Position numbers and translations under genes: made by a program
Origin: JBKEDC01 sp047975205
Lineage (GTDB): Bacteria > Bacteroidota > Bacteroidia > Bacteroidales > Prolixibacteraceae
Assembly: GCA_047975205.1 (NCBI GenBank)
Contig: JBKEDC010000030.1
Location: 1 to 62,813, forward strand
Length of the DNA stretch: 62,813 nt
Reading direction: 5' to 3'
In this document: piece by piece, positions 45,096 through 54,186 of the stretch
Layout of the letters: every line of letters begins with the position of its first letter
Position numbering within the stretch: position 1 is the stretch's first letter
The notes under the pieces: model-generated
Told to the model about the DNA's origin: nothing
The model's database searches: none
The model's input: only the letters and a program-made list of their open reading frames with translations

Positions 45096-46016
45096 ATGAA
45101 AGTAACTGTTGTCGGAGCAGGAGCGGTAGGTGCTAGTTGTGCTGAATATATCGCCATTAAAAATTTTGCGTCGGAAGTATGTATTATAGACATTAAAGAA
45201 GGCTTGGCAGAGGGCAAAGCTATGGATTTAATGCAAACTGCATCTCTTAACGGATTTGATACGGAAGTTAAAGGAGTAACCAATGATTATGCAGCAACTG
45301 CCGGTAGCGATGTAGCTGTTATTACCAGTGGGATTCCAAGAAAACCGGGCATGACGCGCGAGGAGCTTATTGGAATTAATGCCGGAATTGTGAAAACCGT
45401 GTCAGAAAGTTTGATTAAACATTCGCCTAACATTATTATCGTAGTGGTTAGCAATCCGATGGATACTATGGCATATCTTGCGCATAAAGCAACAGGTTTG
45501 CCTAAAAATAGAATCATCGGTATGGGTGGCGCTTTAGATAGTGCTCGCTTCCGTTATCGTTTGGCAGAAGCTATCGGCTGCCCTCAGTCTAATATCTCGG
45601 GAATGGTTATTGGTGCACATTCTGATACCGGAATGATTCCGCTAATCGATCGAGCTGTTTGTAATAGTATTCCGGTTTCGGCATTCCTAACGAAAGATAA
45701 GATGGCAGAAGTTGTTGAGGCTACGAAAGTGGGAGGGGCAACATTAACCGGCTTATTAGGAACAAGTGCATGGTATGCTCCGGGAGCTGCTGTGTCGGAA
45801 ATTGTGCAAGCTATTGCGCTAGATTCTCAGAAAGTGGTGGCTTGTTCGGCTTTACTGGAAGGCGAATACGAATTAGATGATATATCTTTTGGCGTGCCTT
45901 GTGTTATCGGCAAAAATGGTATCGAAAAAATTATAGAATTCGATTTGTCGGATGCAGAAAAAGCAAAAATGGCAGAAAGTGCAGCTGCTGTTCGCAAAGT
46001 AAACGCTTTGTTGTAG
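45096..46016 (+). CDS. mdh: Malate dehydrogenase
   Basis: Interconverts malate and oxaloacetate with NAD. The 306 residues are of the LDH-like MDH group. The N-terminal glycine motif is VVGAGAVGASCAEYIA with Asp36 region CIIDIKEG binding NAD. The substrate loop ITSGIPRKPGMTREEL and the catalytic His in GAHSDTGMIPL are visible. In anaerobic Bacteroidales it serves the reductive arm to fumarate and succinate. It is a single-gene unit with its own promoter and terminator. Confidence 0.95.
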   Translation: MKVTVVGAGAVGASCAEYIAIKNFASEVCIIDIKEGLAEGKAMDLMQTASLNGFDTEVKGVTNDYAATAGSDVAVITSGIPRKPGMTREELIGINAGIVKTVSESLIKHSPNIIIVVVSNPMDTMAYLAHKATGLPKNRIIGMGGALDSARFRYRLAEAIGCPQSNISGMVIGAHSDTGMIPLIDRAVCNSIPVSAFLTKDKMAEVVEATKVGGATLTGLLGTSAWYAPGAAVSEIVQAIALDSQKVVACSALLEGEYELDDISFGVPCVIGKNGIEKIIEFDLSDAEKAKMAESAAAVRKVNALL

Positions 46017-46042
46017 CATAAAAGTTTAGAATATAGAAAAGG

Positions 46043-46079
46043 CGAGCATCTCCAACACTAGAGATACTCGCTTTTTTTA
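46043..46079 (+). terminator. mdh terminator
   Basis: GCGAGCATCTC pairs with GAGATACTCGC around CAACACTA with one mismatch, followed by seven T. Confidence 0.88.
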
Positions 46080-46186
46080 TTTGTATAGCTAGTAAAAGAT
46101 AGTAACCTGAAGTTAAAATTATATGACTGAATTACTTTGGCATTGAATTTGATATTAGATTATTTATGAACCAAAAATAATGGAAG

Positions 46187-46684
46187 ATGAAAAAGTTACT
46201 ATTGATTCTGATTGTCGCATGTGTTGGTATATCATCGGTAAATGCTCAGAAAATAAGCCGTAAAGAACGCAAAGCATTGCAAGAGCAACAAATAAAGGAA
46301 TTAGTGGATAGTGGTAAATTTACCTTTGAAGCAAGAAGTGCCCAACCTATGTCGGGAAGACAAATAGATTTGACATCGTTATATACCCTGAGCTTGAACG
46401 GCGATTCGATCGAAGCTTATTTACCTTATTTTGGAAGGGCCTACACTGCACCCTATGGAGGAGATGGGGGTATTAAGTTCAATACGCTCATGAAAACGAA
46501 TACCAAATCTTATGATGAGAAAAAGAAGATGCATAAATACGAAATAGAAGTTCTCACCGATAAGGATAAATATTCACTGATCTTTAATGTGGGCAGTACG
46601 GGCTATGCCAACCTAACCGTAAACTGTAATAATCGTCAACCCATTAGTTTTTTAGGTAGAATTCAGCCCAAGGAATCAGAATGA
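46187..46684 (+). CDS. DUF4251 exported protein
   Basis: A 165-residue secreted protein with a signal peptide ending at SVNAQ (about residue 21), then a Lys/Arg/Glu-rich helix (KISRKERKALQEQQIKEL). The body FTFEARSAQPMSGRQIDLTSLYTLSL and VNCNNRQPISFLGRI match DUF4251, a Bacteroidota family of unknown role that is probably periplasmic or outer-membrane-associated. It stands alone between mdh and the glutamine synthetase gene. Confidence 0.8.
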   Translation: MKKLLLILIVACVGISSVNAQKISRKERKALQEQQIKELVDSGKFTFEARSAQPMSGRQIDLTSLYTLSLNGDSIEAYLPYFGRAYTAPYGGDGGIKFNTLMKTNTKSYDEKKKMHKYEIEVLTDKDKYSLIFNVGSTGYANLTVNCNNRQPISFLGRIQPKESE

Positions 46685-46840
46685 TTTGATTGTAGTATTC
46701 AGAAATATTGCTTTTTTATTTCTATAGCTATTATTTTTAGGGGGTGTTTTATTAAAAATACTTTTTTTTACGATATTAGGTATTTTTTCATGTGGGTGAT
46801 GTCAATTGAAATCGACTAATGTAAATTTACTATTAAGAGT

Positions 46841-46848
46841 TACCTTTG
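46841..46848 (+). promoter_or_regulatory. -7 box of the glutamine synthetase gene
   Basis: TACCTTTG fits TAnnTTTG. It lies 95 bases before the ATG, predicting an untranslated leader of about 90 bases. Confidence 0.45.
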
Positions 46849-46943
46849 TTTTTTGCTTTTTTATTTGATGAAGTGTCATAATGTTATACATTAGCGAAGT
46901 ATAGAGAGGTAAATAATAATATTAACAGATAAATTCTTACACA

Positions 46944-47957
46944 ATGAAAACAAAATTAGAGTACATTTGGTTGGATGGTACAGTTCCCCAACAAGGTATG
47001 CGTTCAAAAACAAGAATCGCAGAAAATTTCAGTGGTAAATTAGAAGACTGTCCGGTATGGTCTTTTGATGGCTCTTCAACAAATCAAGCTGAAGGTGGTG
47101 CTTCTGACTGTTTATTAAAACCTGTTTTCATTTGTAAGGATCCGGCTCGCAAAAATGCTTATTTGGTAATGACCGAGGTGTTAAATGCCGATGGTACACC
47201 GCACCCAACAAATGGTCGTGCTAAAATTGCTGCCGACAATGAGGATTTTTGGTTTGGTTTCGAACAAGAGTATTTCTTGTATGATATGGATACTCACATG
47301 CCATTGGGGTTCCCTATGAATGGCTATCCGGCACCACAAGGGCCTTATTATTGCGGAGTAGGTGCAAGAAGTGCTTTTGGTAGAGAAATTGTGGAAGAAC
47401 ATTTTGATATTTGTTTGGAAGCAGGCTTAAATGTAGAAGGTATTAATGCTGAAGTAGCTTGCGGTCAATGGGAATATCAAATTTTTGCTAAAGGTCCATA
47501 TTCTGCAGGTGACCAAATTTGGGTTTCTCGTTACCTGTTGGAAAGAACCTGTGAAAAATATGGTGTTTATGTAGAATGGCATCCGAAACCGCTAGGTAAA
47601 GACCTTGACTGGAATGGTTCCGGTATGCATGCTAATTTCTCAAATGAGGTGATGAGAACTTGTGGCGATAAAAAAATATTCGATGCTATCTGTGAAGAAT
47701 TTGGAAAACATATCCAAGAGCATATTGATGTGTATGGGGCATATAATGACCAACGTTTGACAGGTAAACATGAAACAGCGTCTATTACAGACTTTAGTTA
47801 TGGAGTTTCTGATCGTGGTTCATCTCTTCGTATTCCGGTAGGAACAGTAGAAGATGGATGGAAAGGTAGAATCGAGGATCGTCGTCCTTCATCGAATGGA
47901 TGTCCTTATGAAATTGCAGCTGTTATTATCAATACAACAAACAAAGCAAAGTATTAA
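46944..47957 (+). CDS. Glutamine synthetase, type II
   Basis: Makes glutamine from glutamate, ammonia and ATP. The 337 residues and motifs are those of GSII, the eukaryote-like decameric form: WSFDGSSTNQAEG (about residue 37), GFEQEYFLYD (metal site, about 102), EVACGQWEYQI and NGSGMHANFS. It lacks the GSI adenylylation region, so control is presumably transcriptional. Many Bacteroidota carry GSII beside GSIII, so it is not unusual here. The leader is rather long. Confidence 0.93.
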   Translation: MKTKLEYIWLDGTVPQQGMRSKTRIAENFSGKLEDCPVWSFDGSSTNQAEGGASDCLLKPVFICKDPARKNAYLVMTEVLNADGTPHPTNGRAKIAADNEDFWFGFEQEYFLYDMDTHMPLGFPMNGYPAPQGPYYCGVGARSAFGREIVEEHFDICLEAGLNVEGINAEVACGQWEYQIFAKGPYSAGDQIWVSRYLLERTCEKYGVYVEWHPKPLGKDLDWNGSGMHANFSNEVMRTCGDKKIFDAICEEFGKHIQEHIDVYGAYNDQRLTGKHETASITDFSYGVSDRGSSLRIPVGTVEDGWKGRIEDRRPSSNGCPYEIAAVIINTTNKAKY

Positions 47958-47977
47958 GCTCCTAGCTTAAATAAGAT

Positions 47978-48006
47978 AAAAAGCCGCCCAATCGGGTGGC
48001 TTTTTT
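47978..48006. terminator. Terminator after glutamine synthetase
   Basis: AAAAAGCCGCCC pairs with GGGTGGCTTTTTT around AATC, with a G-T wobble. A and T tracts on both sides could also serve dprA. Confidence 0.9.
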
Positions 48007-48066
48007 GATTATATAGCTTTAGGCATTAATCATTGCAGCATAAGGAAGAACTATTTGTTTTACGAT

Positions 48067-49176
48067 TTATATCAAACTATACATTCTTCCCACGTGACTT
48101 CTAACAATGCCTTTAAGTTCCAATTCAAAGAGTAAACTAAGCACTTTTCCGGTGGGTATATTTGCTTCATGGCAAAGAGCATCAATAAATATAGGTTCTT
48201 TACAGAGATGACTACACAGCAATTCTTCTTCGGGACTGAGTTCAACAAACAACTGTCGTTGAGCAGATGAGGGACTGTTTTTAGGAATATTTTGCCAATC
48301 CATTATGTACTCTAAATCAGCGAGCCCTTGAATGAGGTGAGCTTTGTTACTACGTATAAGCTGATTGCATCCTACGGAATATTTATCGGTAGCTCTGCCC
48401 GGAAAAGCAAATACATCATGATTGTAGGAATCTGCAATATCAGCAGTAACTAACGATCCTCCTTTGGCTGCTGATTCTACTACAATGGTGCAATGGCTTA
48501 AACCTGCTACTATTCGGTTTCTACTTAGAAAGTTATTGGGAACCATAGTTGTCCCGCTAGAGAATTCGGTAATAAGAGCCCCTTGCTTTAGCATCTCTTT
48601 AGCAATATCTCTATGTTTGGCCGGATAGATCTGATCTAGGCCATGAGCTAACACTCCCCATGTGGGAATATGATGTCTTAGACAGGCTTTGTGTGCTATA
48701 GTGTCTATGCCGTATGCAAGTCCGCTAACTACAATGTAATTTCCTTTGGAAGCCATTTCGGCAATAAGCTGTTCAGTGCAATCAGAACCATAAGAAGTGG
48801 CCTTTCGAGTGCCTACAATAGAAACAATGCGGTCGGCATTCCAATTTGTAGAGCCTTTAGAAAATAGTAAAACGGGGGAATCTGCGCAATTTTTCAATCG
48901 TCGGGGAAAATCAGGATCATACCAACTATGTATTCGAAGGTCTTTCTGTCGGATGAAATCAAGTTCTCTCTTTCCGATGTCAAGGTTAAGCTGAAAAGAG
49001 AGTTTTTCTGCAAGCTTCTTTCCTATGCCATCTTTTTTGAGTAAAAGATTAATGTTTGCCTTGAATATTTCGTCTGTGCTTCCGAAAACTGAGATTAAGT
49101 TTCGGATAGTTTGCCCACCTACGCCACGAACCCGATTGAGAGCAATGAGTTGGGCTAATTCTAACTCTGTCGCCAT
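48067..49176 (-). CDS. dprA: DNA processing protein DprA
   Basis: Loads RecA on single-stranded DNA during natural transformation. The 369 residues contain an N-terminal helix-hairpin-helix region, a Rossmann-like core (VSIVGTRKATSYGSDC, VVSGLAYGIDTIAHKACL, EFSSGTTMVPNNFLSRNRIVAGLS) and a C-terminal winged-helix domain (LCHEANIPTGKVLSLLFELELKGIV). Its start overlaps the upstream small membrane gene by 16 bases, so the two are coupled. Confidence 0.95.
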   Translation of the reverse strand: MATELELAQLIALNRVRGVGGQTIRNLISVFGSTDEIFKANINLLLKKDGIGKKLAEKLSFQLNLDIGKRELDFIRQKDLRIHSWYDPDFPRRLKNCADSPVLLFSKGSTNWNADRIVSIVGTRKATSYGSDCTEQLIAEMASKGNYIVVSGLAYGIDTIAHKACLRHHIPTWGVLAHGLDQIYPAKHRDIAKEMLKQGALITEFSSGTTMVPNNFLSRNRIVAGLSHCTIVVESAAKGGSLVTADIADSYNHDVFAFPGRATDKYSVGCNQLIRSNKAHLIQGLADLEYIMDWQNIPKNSPSSAQRQLFVELSPEEELLCSHLCKEPIFIDALCHEANIPTGKVLSLLFELELKGIVRSHVGRMYSLI

Positions 49177-49631
49177 AATTCTTTATTTCGAGCAATGATA
49201 TTTTGCATGTCTTTTTCAATCAACTCAATTTCAGTATTGCTTAGCCCTACTAAACTAACATCGGGATACTCTAAAATGCCACGTTGTGTTTTAATGTGTA
49301 TACAAAGATCGGCAAAAGCATTAGAACGAGTTATCGAAGCTTTATATAATAGATTTTTATCAAAATCAATAGAAGAATAAGTGCTGCTAAATAGTGAAGA
49401 CACAGGGTGATAACGAATGACAAATGTATTTTCGTTACTGTTGTAATAAATGTAATTTACCTGAAAGAATTGCATAATGGTTAGCCCTGCTATAAATAGC
49501 CCGCCGAAAATGAAGCCTATAAGCTGTTTGTCCAACCAAAAACATAAAGCAGCTATCAACACGATACAAAGCATGCTGATAGTGTATAATCGCTTGATTT
49601 TAATTGTTCTTTTTTTATTTGAAAGTTCCAT
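49161..49631 (-). CDS. Small membrane protein upstream of dprA
   Basis: A 156-residue protein with two adjacent hydrophobic helices (about 15-30 and 35-53) followed by a roughly 100-residue soluble domain of beta character. It is not a family I can name; the layout resembles bacterial PH-like membrane-anchored proteins. It overlaps dprA by 16 bases and must be co-transcribed. Whether it is involved in DNA uptake is not shown by the sequence. Confidence 0.7.
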   Translation of the reverse strand: MELSNKKRTIKIKRLYTISMLCIVLIAALCFWLDKQLIGFIFGGLFIAGLTIMQFFQVNYIYYNSNENTFVIRYHPVSSLFSSTYSSIDFDKNLLYKASITRSNAFADLCIHIKTQRGILEYPDVSLVGLSNTEIELIEKDMQNIIARNKELWRQS

Positions 49632-49713
49632 CTACTGTTAAAATATTATTTGCTTTTAGTTTTTTTATTTGAAATCATCAGGTAGAGAACGACATTCATT
49701 AATTATTAATTAG

Positions 49714-49721
49714 TAGTTTTG
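49714..49721 (+). promoter_or_regulatory. -7 box of aroB-aroA
   Basis: TAGTTTTG fits TAnnTTTG. It places the transcript start near 49727, which favours the second of two nearby ATG codons of aroB. Confidence 0.5.
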
Positions 49722-49742
49722 TTTCTGTTCAAAATGAAATCC

Positions 49743-50807
49743 ATGAAAGCATCAAAAGTACAAGCTAATATTATCTTTTCCCAACAAGTGACTGTGGAAT
49801 TAAAGAAAATAGTAACTAAATACTCTTCAAATCAGATTTTTTTACTCACAGAAACTATTCCATATAATCATTGTTTGCCACTTATTCAATCTGTTATTGA
49901 TGAATATGCCATTCATGTTATTTGTATATCAGGAGGAGAAAATAACAAAAGTATAGCTTCATGTGAACAAGTTTGGCGAGAATTGTCGGTTCGCGGAGCT
50001 GGCCGAAAATCTTTATTAATAAATCTTGGAGGAGGACTAATCACAGATTTAGGAGGCTTTGTGGCGTCAACATTCAAACGGGGAATTGATTTTGTAAATA
50101 TTCCCACTACCTTACTTTCTCAAGTCGATGCTTCGTTAGGAGGGAAGACCGGTGTAAACTTTAATGGGCTGAAAAATGAAATAGGCATATTTAGTGAACC
50201 GGTGGCTGTAATTATTGATACCGAATTCCTTAAGACTATTGATAAAGCCAACATGCTTTCCGGTTTTGCTGAGATGATTAAGCATGGATTAATAAAAAGT
50301 CCGGAGCACTTAGCTGCTCTAAAAGCATATAACTTAGAAGTGCCAGACTATATAGAGCTGGAGAGACTCATTGCACAATCAAATGAAATAAAAGAGTGGC
50401 ATGTAGTAAACGATTTTCGAGAAAACGGTATTCGAAAGTCATTGAATTTTGGTCATACGATAGGTCATGCTTTCGAAAGTCATGCTTTGCACATGAATCG
50501 CCCGATCTTGCATGGGTATGCAGTCGTTTATGGCATGATAGTAGAGCTCTATCTTTCGACAAGGATTTGTGATTTCTCAATGACAGAATGTCAGTCCTTG
50601 TGTGCATGGTTAATAAAGATATATGGAAAGTTTGAGATACAAAGTTCAGATTATAAGATTCTTCTTGAACTTATGAGTCATGATAAAAAGAATGTGTCAG
50701 GTAAGATTAACTTCACCTTGCTTAACGAAATAGGTGAAGCGAAAATTAACCAGCATTGCTCAATGGAATTATTACATGAGGCTCTAACTTTTTATCAAGA
50801 GCTCTAA
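49743..50807 (+). CDS. aroB: 3-dehydroquinate synthase
   Basis: Second step of the shikimate pathway, NAD- and Zn-dependent. The 354 residues start at the ATG at 49743; the ATG at 49734 would leave only about seven leader bases and the frame to 49719 overlaps the promoter. Motifs: ISGGENNKS, NLGGGLITDLGGFVASTFKRG, TLLSQVDASLGGKTGVN, and the zinc ligands in SGFAEMIKHG, NFGHTIGHAFES and HGYAVVYGM. It is 24 bases before aroA. Confidence 0.93.
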   Translation: MKASKVQANIIFSQQVTVELKKIVTKYSSNQIFLLTETIPYNHCLPLIQSVIDEYAIHVICISGGENNKSIASCEQVWRELSVRGAGRKSLLINLGGGLITDLGGFVASTFKRGIDFVNIPTTLLSQVDASLGGKTGVNFNGLKNEIGIFSEPVAVIIDTEFLKTIDKANMLSGFAEMIKHGLIKSPEHLAALKAYNLEVPDYIELERLIAQSNEIKEWHVVNDFRENGIRKSLNFGHTIGHAFESHALHMNRPILHGYAVVYGMIVELYLSTRICDFSMTECQSLCAWLIKIYGKFEIQSSDYKILLELMSHDKKNVSGKINFTLLNEIGEAKINQHCSMELLHEALTFYQEL

Positions 50808-50831
50808 TTTACTTTTAACAACACACACATA

Positions 50832-52073
50832 ATGACTATGAAATATATCATCAATGCTCAACATATAAAGGAAATTCAAGCAGAAATCAATTTGCCTTCA
50901 TCAAAGAGTATAGCTAACCGTGCACTTATTATTAATTCATTAAGTTCTAGTACTTACTCTATTCAGAATCTTTCTGAAAGTGATGATACGAAGACACTCA
51001 ATAAAGTGCTGCAATCGGATGCAAACTTATTCGACATTGGTCATGCAGGAACAGCTATGCGTTTTTTAACCGCTTTTCTATCGCAATTAGCAGGAGAATG
51101 GGAGCTAACAGGCTCTGCTCGAATGAAACAACGTCCAATAAAAATATTAGTTGAAGCTTTAGGGCAATTAGGAGCTAAAATTGAGTACCTTGATCAAATA
51201 GGGTATCCTCCACTGCGTATACTGGGGAAGCGTTTAAACGGAGGAATGCTGGAATTAGATGGTAGTGTGAGTAGTCAATATATTTCTGCCTTATTAATGA
51301 TTGCTCCCACTTTGAGAGGAGGATTGACACTGAGGCTTACAAATAGAGTGACCTCTCGCTCTTATATTGAAATGACCTTAGATCTGATGGAACAATACGG
51401 TATAAAATCGGAATGGTTAAGTGAAAAGGAAATAAATATAAAGGAGCAAGACTATAAGCCTATCAGCTTTACGGTAGAAAGTGATTGGTCAGGAGCTTCA
51501 TATTGGTATGAACTATTGGCAATGATTCCGCAAGGCGAAATATTCCTACCTAACATTCAGTTAAATAGTTTACAAGGCGATTGTGCAATAGTCTCTTGGT
51601 TTGAGTCTTTTGGTATTCAGAGTATTTCTAAAGATAACGGCATTCTGTTAAAGAAAAACAGACTGGTTGTGCCAAAACGTTTGGACTTAGATTTTATATT
51701 AAATCCGGATATAGCCCAAACTATGGCAGTACTCTGTGTTATGCAAAAAGTGCCTTTCCACTTTACCGGTTTGGAAACCCTGAAGATTAAAGAAACGAAT
51801 AGGATCACTGCTTTACAAAATGAGCTGGCAAAGTTTGGAGCATCACTAATTGAACCCCAACACGGAGAGCTAAGTTGGGATGGTAGTTTTCCTCTTCAGA
51901 AGCAAGAGAACCCACTTATATTGACTTACCATGACCACCGGATGGCTTTGGCATTTGCTCCGGCTGCCTTGTTTGGTGAATTAATAATAGACGAACCTAT
52001 GGAGGTAACGAAGTCTTACCCCAGATTCTATGAGGATTTGAAGGCTGTTGGTTTTTATATTCGAGAGTTGTAA
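50832..52073 (+). CDS. aroA: 3-phosphoshikimate 1-carboxyvinyltransferase (EPSP synthase)
   Basis: Transfers enolpyruvate from PEP to shikimate-3-phosphate. The protein is 413 residues. Key stretches are LPSSKSIANRALI (Lys and Ser for substrate binding), GHAGTAMRFL (the glycine-loop region, reduced relative to other classes), SSQYISALLM and the C-terminal YHDHRMALAFAP. It follows aroB directly. A second in-frame ATG at 50838 is an equally good start. Confidence 0.93.
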   Translation: MTMKYIINAQHIKEIQAEINLPSSKSIANRALIINSLSSSTYSIQNLSESDDTKTLNKVLQSDANLFDIGHAGTAMRFLTAFLSQLAGEWELTGSARMKQRPIKILVEALGQLGAKIEYLDQIGYPPLRILGKRLNGGMLELDGSVSSQYISALLMIAPTLRGGLTLRLTNRVTSRSYIEMTLDLMEQYGIKSEWLSEKEINIKEQDYKPISFTVESDWSGASYWYELLAMIPQGEIFLPNIQLNSLQGDCAIVSWFESFGIQSISKDNGILLKKNRLVVPKRLDLDFILNPDIAQTMAVLCVMQKVPFHFTGLETLKIKETNRITALQNELAKFGASLIEPQHGELSWDGSFPLQKQENPLILTYHDHRMALAFAPAALFGELIIDEPMEVTKSYPRFYEDLKAVGFYIREL

Positions 52074-52154
52074 TACTCAGTGTAGATTATGCCCAATCTT
52101 GTTATTGTTCGCAATATTTGCGTACTTTGAAATGTAAATAAGAATATAAGCAAA

Positions 52155-53243
52155 ATGCAGAACACATATTGTATTATCGTTGCCGGAGGGTTAGGTAGAC
52201 GCTTTTGGCCTATCAGTAATACCGAAAAACCAAAACAATTTCTTGATATTTTAGGCTTAGGACAAACGTTTATTCAAATGACCTATCGTCGTTTTAAGCA
52301 GATTTGTCTTCCGGAAAATATTATTATAGTGGCAAACGAGTCGCACTATGATCTAGTTCGTGAGCAATTGCCGGAAATTGATGAGTCGCAGATTTTATTA
52401 GAACCTATCCGTAGGAATACTGCACCGAGCATAGCTTACGCAGTGAGTAAAATAAAAAAACAATCTCCTTATGCAAATTTAATCATAACGCCGGCTGATC
52501 AAATTATTTTACATGAAAGCGAGTTTTATGCACAACTGGAAGTAGGATTAAACTTTGTGCGAGAGAGTCGTTCGATTCTAACGTTAGGTACATTGGCTAC
52601 TCGTCCGGAAACGTCATTTGGTTATATTCAGGTAGGCGAGCAGATAAATAATGAGAAGCTGCCAAATATTTATCAAATGAAAACCTTCACAGAAAAGCCT
52701 AATGAGGAAATGGCTCAGATTTTTTATGAGAGTGGTGAATTTTTTTGGAATACGGGTATTATTGTAAGCTCTGTAGAAGCACTTGATAAAGCTTATGCAG
52801 ATCATCAACCGGAAATGCATGCTAATTTTTTCCAGAATGGATTTCAAAAGTATGATACGTCGAGTGAGAGTAATTTTGTAAGGAAAGTTTATTCAGAATG
52901 TCCTAACATATCCATTGATTATGCTATTCTTGAACGAATGAAAGAAGTATATGTACTGTGTGCTGATTTTGGTTGGAGTGATATCGGAACATGGACAAAT
53001 GCTTATTATCAATTAGACAAAGATTCGAATGCTAATGTTGTTAGAGGTAAAGATATCTATTGTTATGAAGCAGAGCGGAATATAATACACTCAGAAACAG
53101 ATAGATTAGTTATATTGAATGGTGTAAATGATTATATCGTGGTTGATACTGAAGATGTACTCATGCTGTGTAAAAAAACAAATGAGAAGAACATACGTCA
53201 CTTTCTGAATGATATCCGCTTGAAAACGAATCGGAATCTCTAA
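52155..53243 (+). CDS. manC: Mannose-1-phosphate guanylyltransferase
   Basis: Makes GDP-mannose, the precursor of mannose and fucose residues in surface glycans. The 362 residues hold the nucleotidyltransferase motif IIVAGGLGRRFWPIS (about 7-21), TEKPKQFLDI, and the FTEKP and GEFFWNTGI substrate motifs. The C-terminal isomerase domain of bifunctional ManC is absent, as usual in this family branch. No glycan gene cluster is adjacent; the next feature is a tRNA. Confidence 0.93.
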   Translation: MQNTYCIIVAGGLGRRFWPISNTEKPKQFLDILGLGQTFIQMTYRRFKQICLPENIIIVANESHYDLVREQLPEIDESQILLEPIRRNTAPSIAYAVSKIKKQSPYANLIITPADQIILHESEFYAQLEVGLNFVRESRSILTLGTLATRPETSFGYIQVGEQINNEKLPNIYQMKTFTEKPNEEMAQIFYESGEFFWNTGIIVSSVEALDKAYADHQPEMHANFFQNGFQKYDTSSESNFVRKVYSECPNISIDYAILERMKEVYVLCADFGWSDIGTWTNAYYQLDKDSNANVVRGKDIYCYEAERNIIHSETDRLVILNGVNDYIVVDTEDVLMLCKKTNEKNIRHFLNDIRLKTNRNL

Positions 53244-53322
53244 ATATAGATTTGTAATTAACAAACCGCAAATAAAAAGAGTAGAAAACTATGCGAAAGG
53301 TTTCAACTCTCGGAAAGCTTTG

Positions 53323-53330
53323 TATATTTG
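53323..53330 (+). promoter_or_regulatory. -7 box of tRNA-Leu
   Basis: TATATTTG fits TAnnTTTG with a TTTC 18 bases upstream at 53301 as a weak -33 element. It lies 15 bases before the tRNA. Confidence 0.6.
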
Positions 53331-53344
53331 CAAGCGAGTTTTTA

Positions 53345-53430
53345 GCTCAGGTGATGAAATTGGTAGACATGCCAGCTTGAGGGGCTGGTGCCGATTTTAC
53401 GGCGTGCAGGTTCGAATCCCGTCCTGAGCA
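53345..53430 (+). tRNA. tRNA-Leu (anticodon GAG)
   Basis: An 86-base class II tRNA. The acceptor stem GCTCAGG pairs with CCTGAGC, discriminator A. The anticodon arm is CCAGC-TTGAGGG-GCTGG with anticodon GAG for leucine codons CUC/CUU. A long variable arm TGCCGATTTTACGGCG follows, as expected of tRNA-Leu, then the T arm with GGTTCGAATCC. The CCA end is not encoded. Confidence 0.97.
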
Positions 53431-53433
53431 CAC

Positions 53434-53458
53434 AAAAGGGAGCTGTTTGCTCCCTTTT
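53434..53458 (+). terminator. tRNA-Leu terminator
   Basis: AAAAGGGAGC pairs perfectly with GCTCCCTTTT around TGTTT, four bases after the tRNA. Confidence 0.9.
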
Positions 53459-53682
53459 ATATTTAGAAATCATACTTTTTTGGAGATGAAATGAATCTTC
53501 GAAATCAAGCCGTTCATTTTATACCTTGCCCCTTAAATCTGGGGTAAATTGCTTTTAGATTGTTACAAAGCAAATCTTATTTGCAATGATAAATGACAGG
53601 GATTATGCTTTTTGCAATAAAAAGATATTGTGATTTAGTAAAACACTATTCAAAAACTCTCGCTGCATTTTCAGAGACTATT

Positions 53683-53967
53683 TTATACCTCTACTTGAGA
53701 AAATAACAAGCACAATAACATTAAGAGGATAGCAAGTGCGACGCAAACCATTTGGGCAATCCACATCGTTTTCACAAAAACAATATTTTGTTTATTCGTG
53801 AACATGTATGATATGCCCGTGCTGATTAAAGCAATAACAAGCGGTGTTGCTAAAGTTAAGATTACCGGAGCCAATAACTCCCCTAATTTGAAAACTATTC
53901 CGCCTTCATTACTAGAAAAGCCGACAATAAAGTTCCATATAACAGAGATAGTAAATGATATAGTTGT
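53683..53967 (-). pseudogene. Possible small membrane protein without a clear start
   Basis: A minus-strand frame ending at 53683 encodes two or three hydrophobic helices (LAPVILTLATPLVIALISTGISYMF and WIAQMVCVALAILLMLLCLLF). The open frame reaches upstream to a stop near 53970, but contains only a TTG at 53874 and no ATG, although the codons upstream of the TTG still read like protein (ISVIWNFIVGFSSNEGG). It may be a 5'-truncated gene or one using a rare start. No family recognised. The remaining sequence of 53459-54186 shows no gene. Confidence 0.35.
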
Positions 53968-54186
53968 TCAAAATATATAATTCTTTTTCAAATATAATCT
54001 ATCGAATCGCATTGTTATGTAATAGAGCGAAAATGCAATATATTACATATTATAAGCAAATTATATAAAAAGCCTGCTTGTGCATTATCCTAGATATCTA
54101 TTGCTTATTCTTGCATCTGAATCTTGAAGAGGTTTCGATTTACACACTCCAAAGACTTTTATTAAAAATATGAATCCATTTTTTTA

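Noticed and set aside
46944..47957. Eukaryote-type glutamine synthetase as a recent inter-domain transfer
   Set aside because: GSII of this length is widespread in Bacteroidota and the gene's promoter and composition look native.
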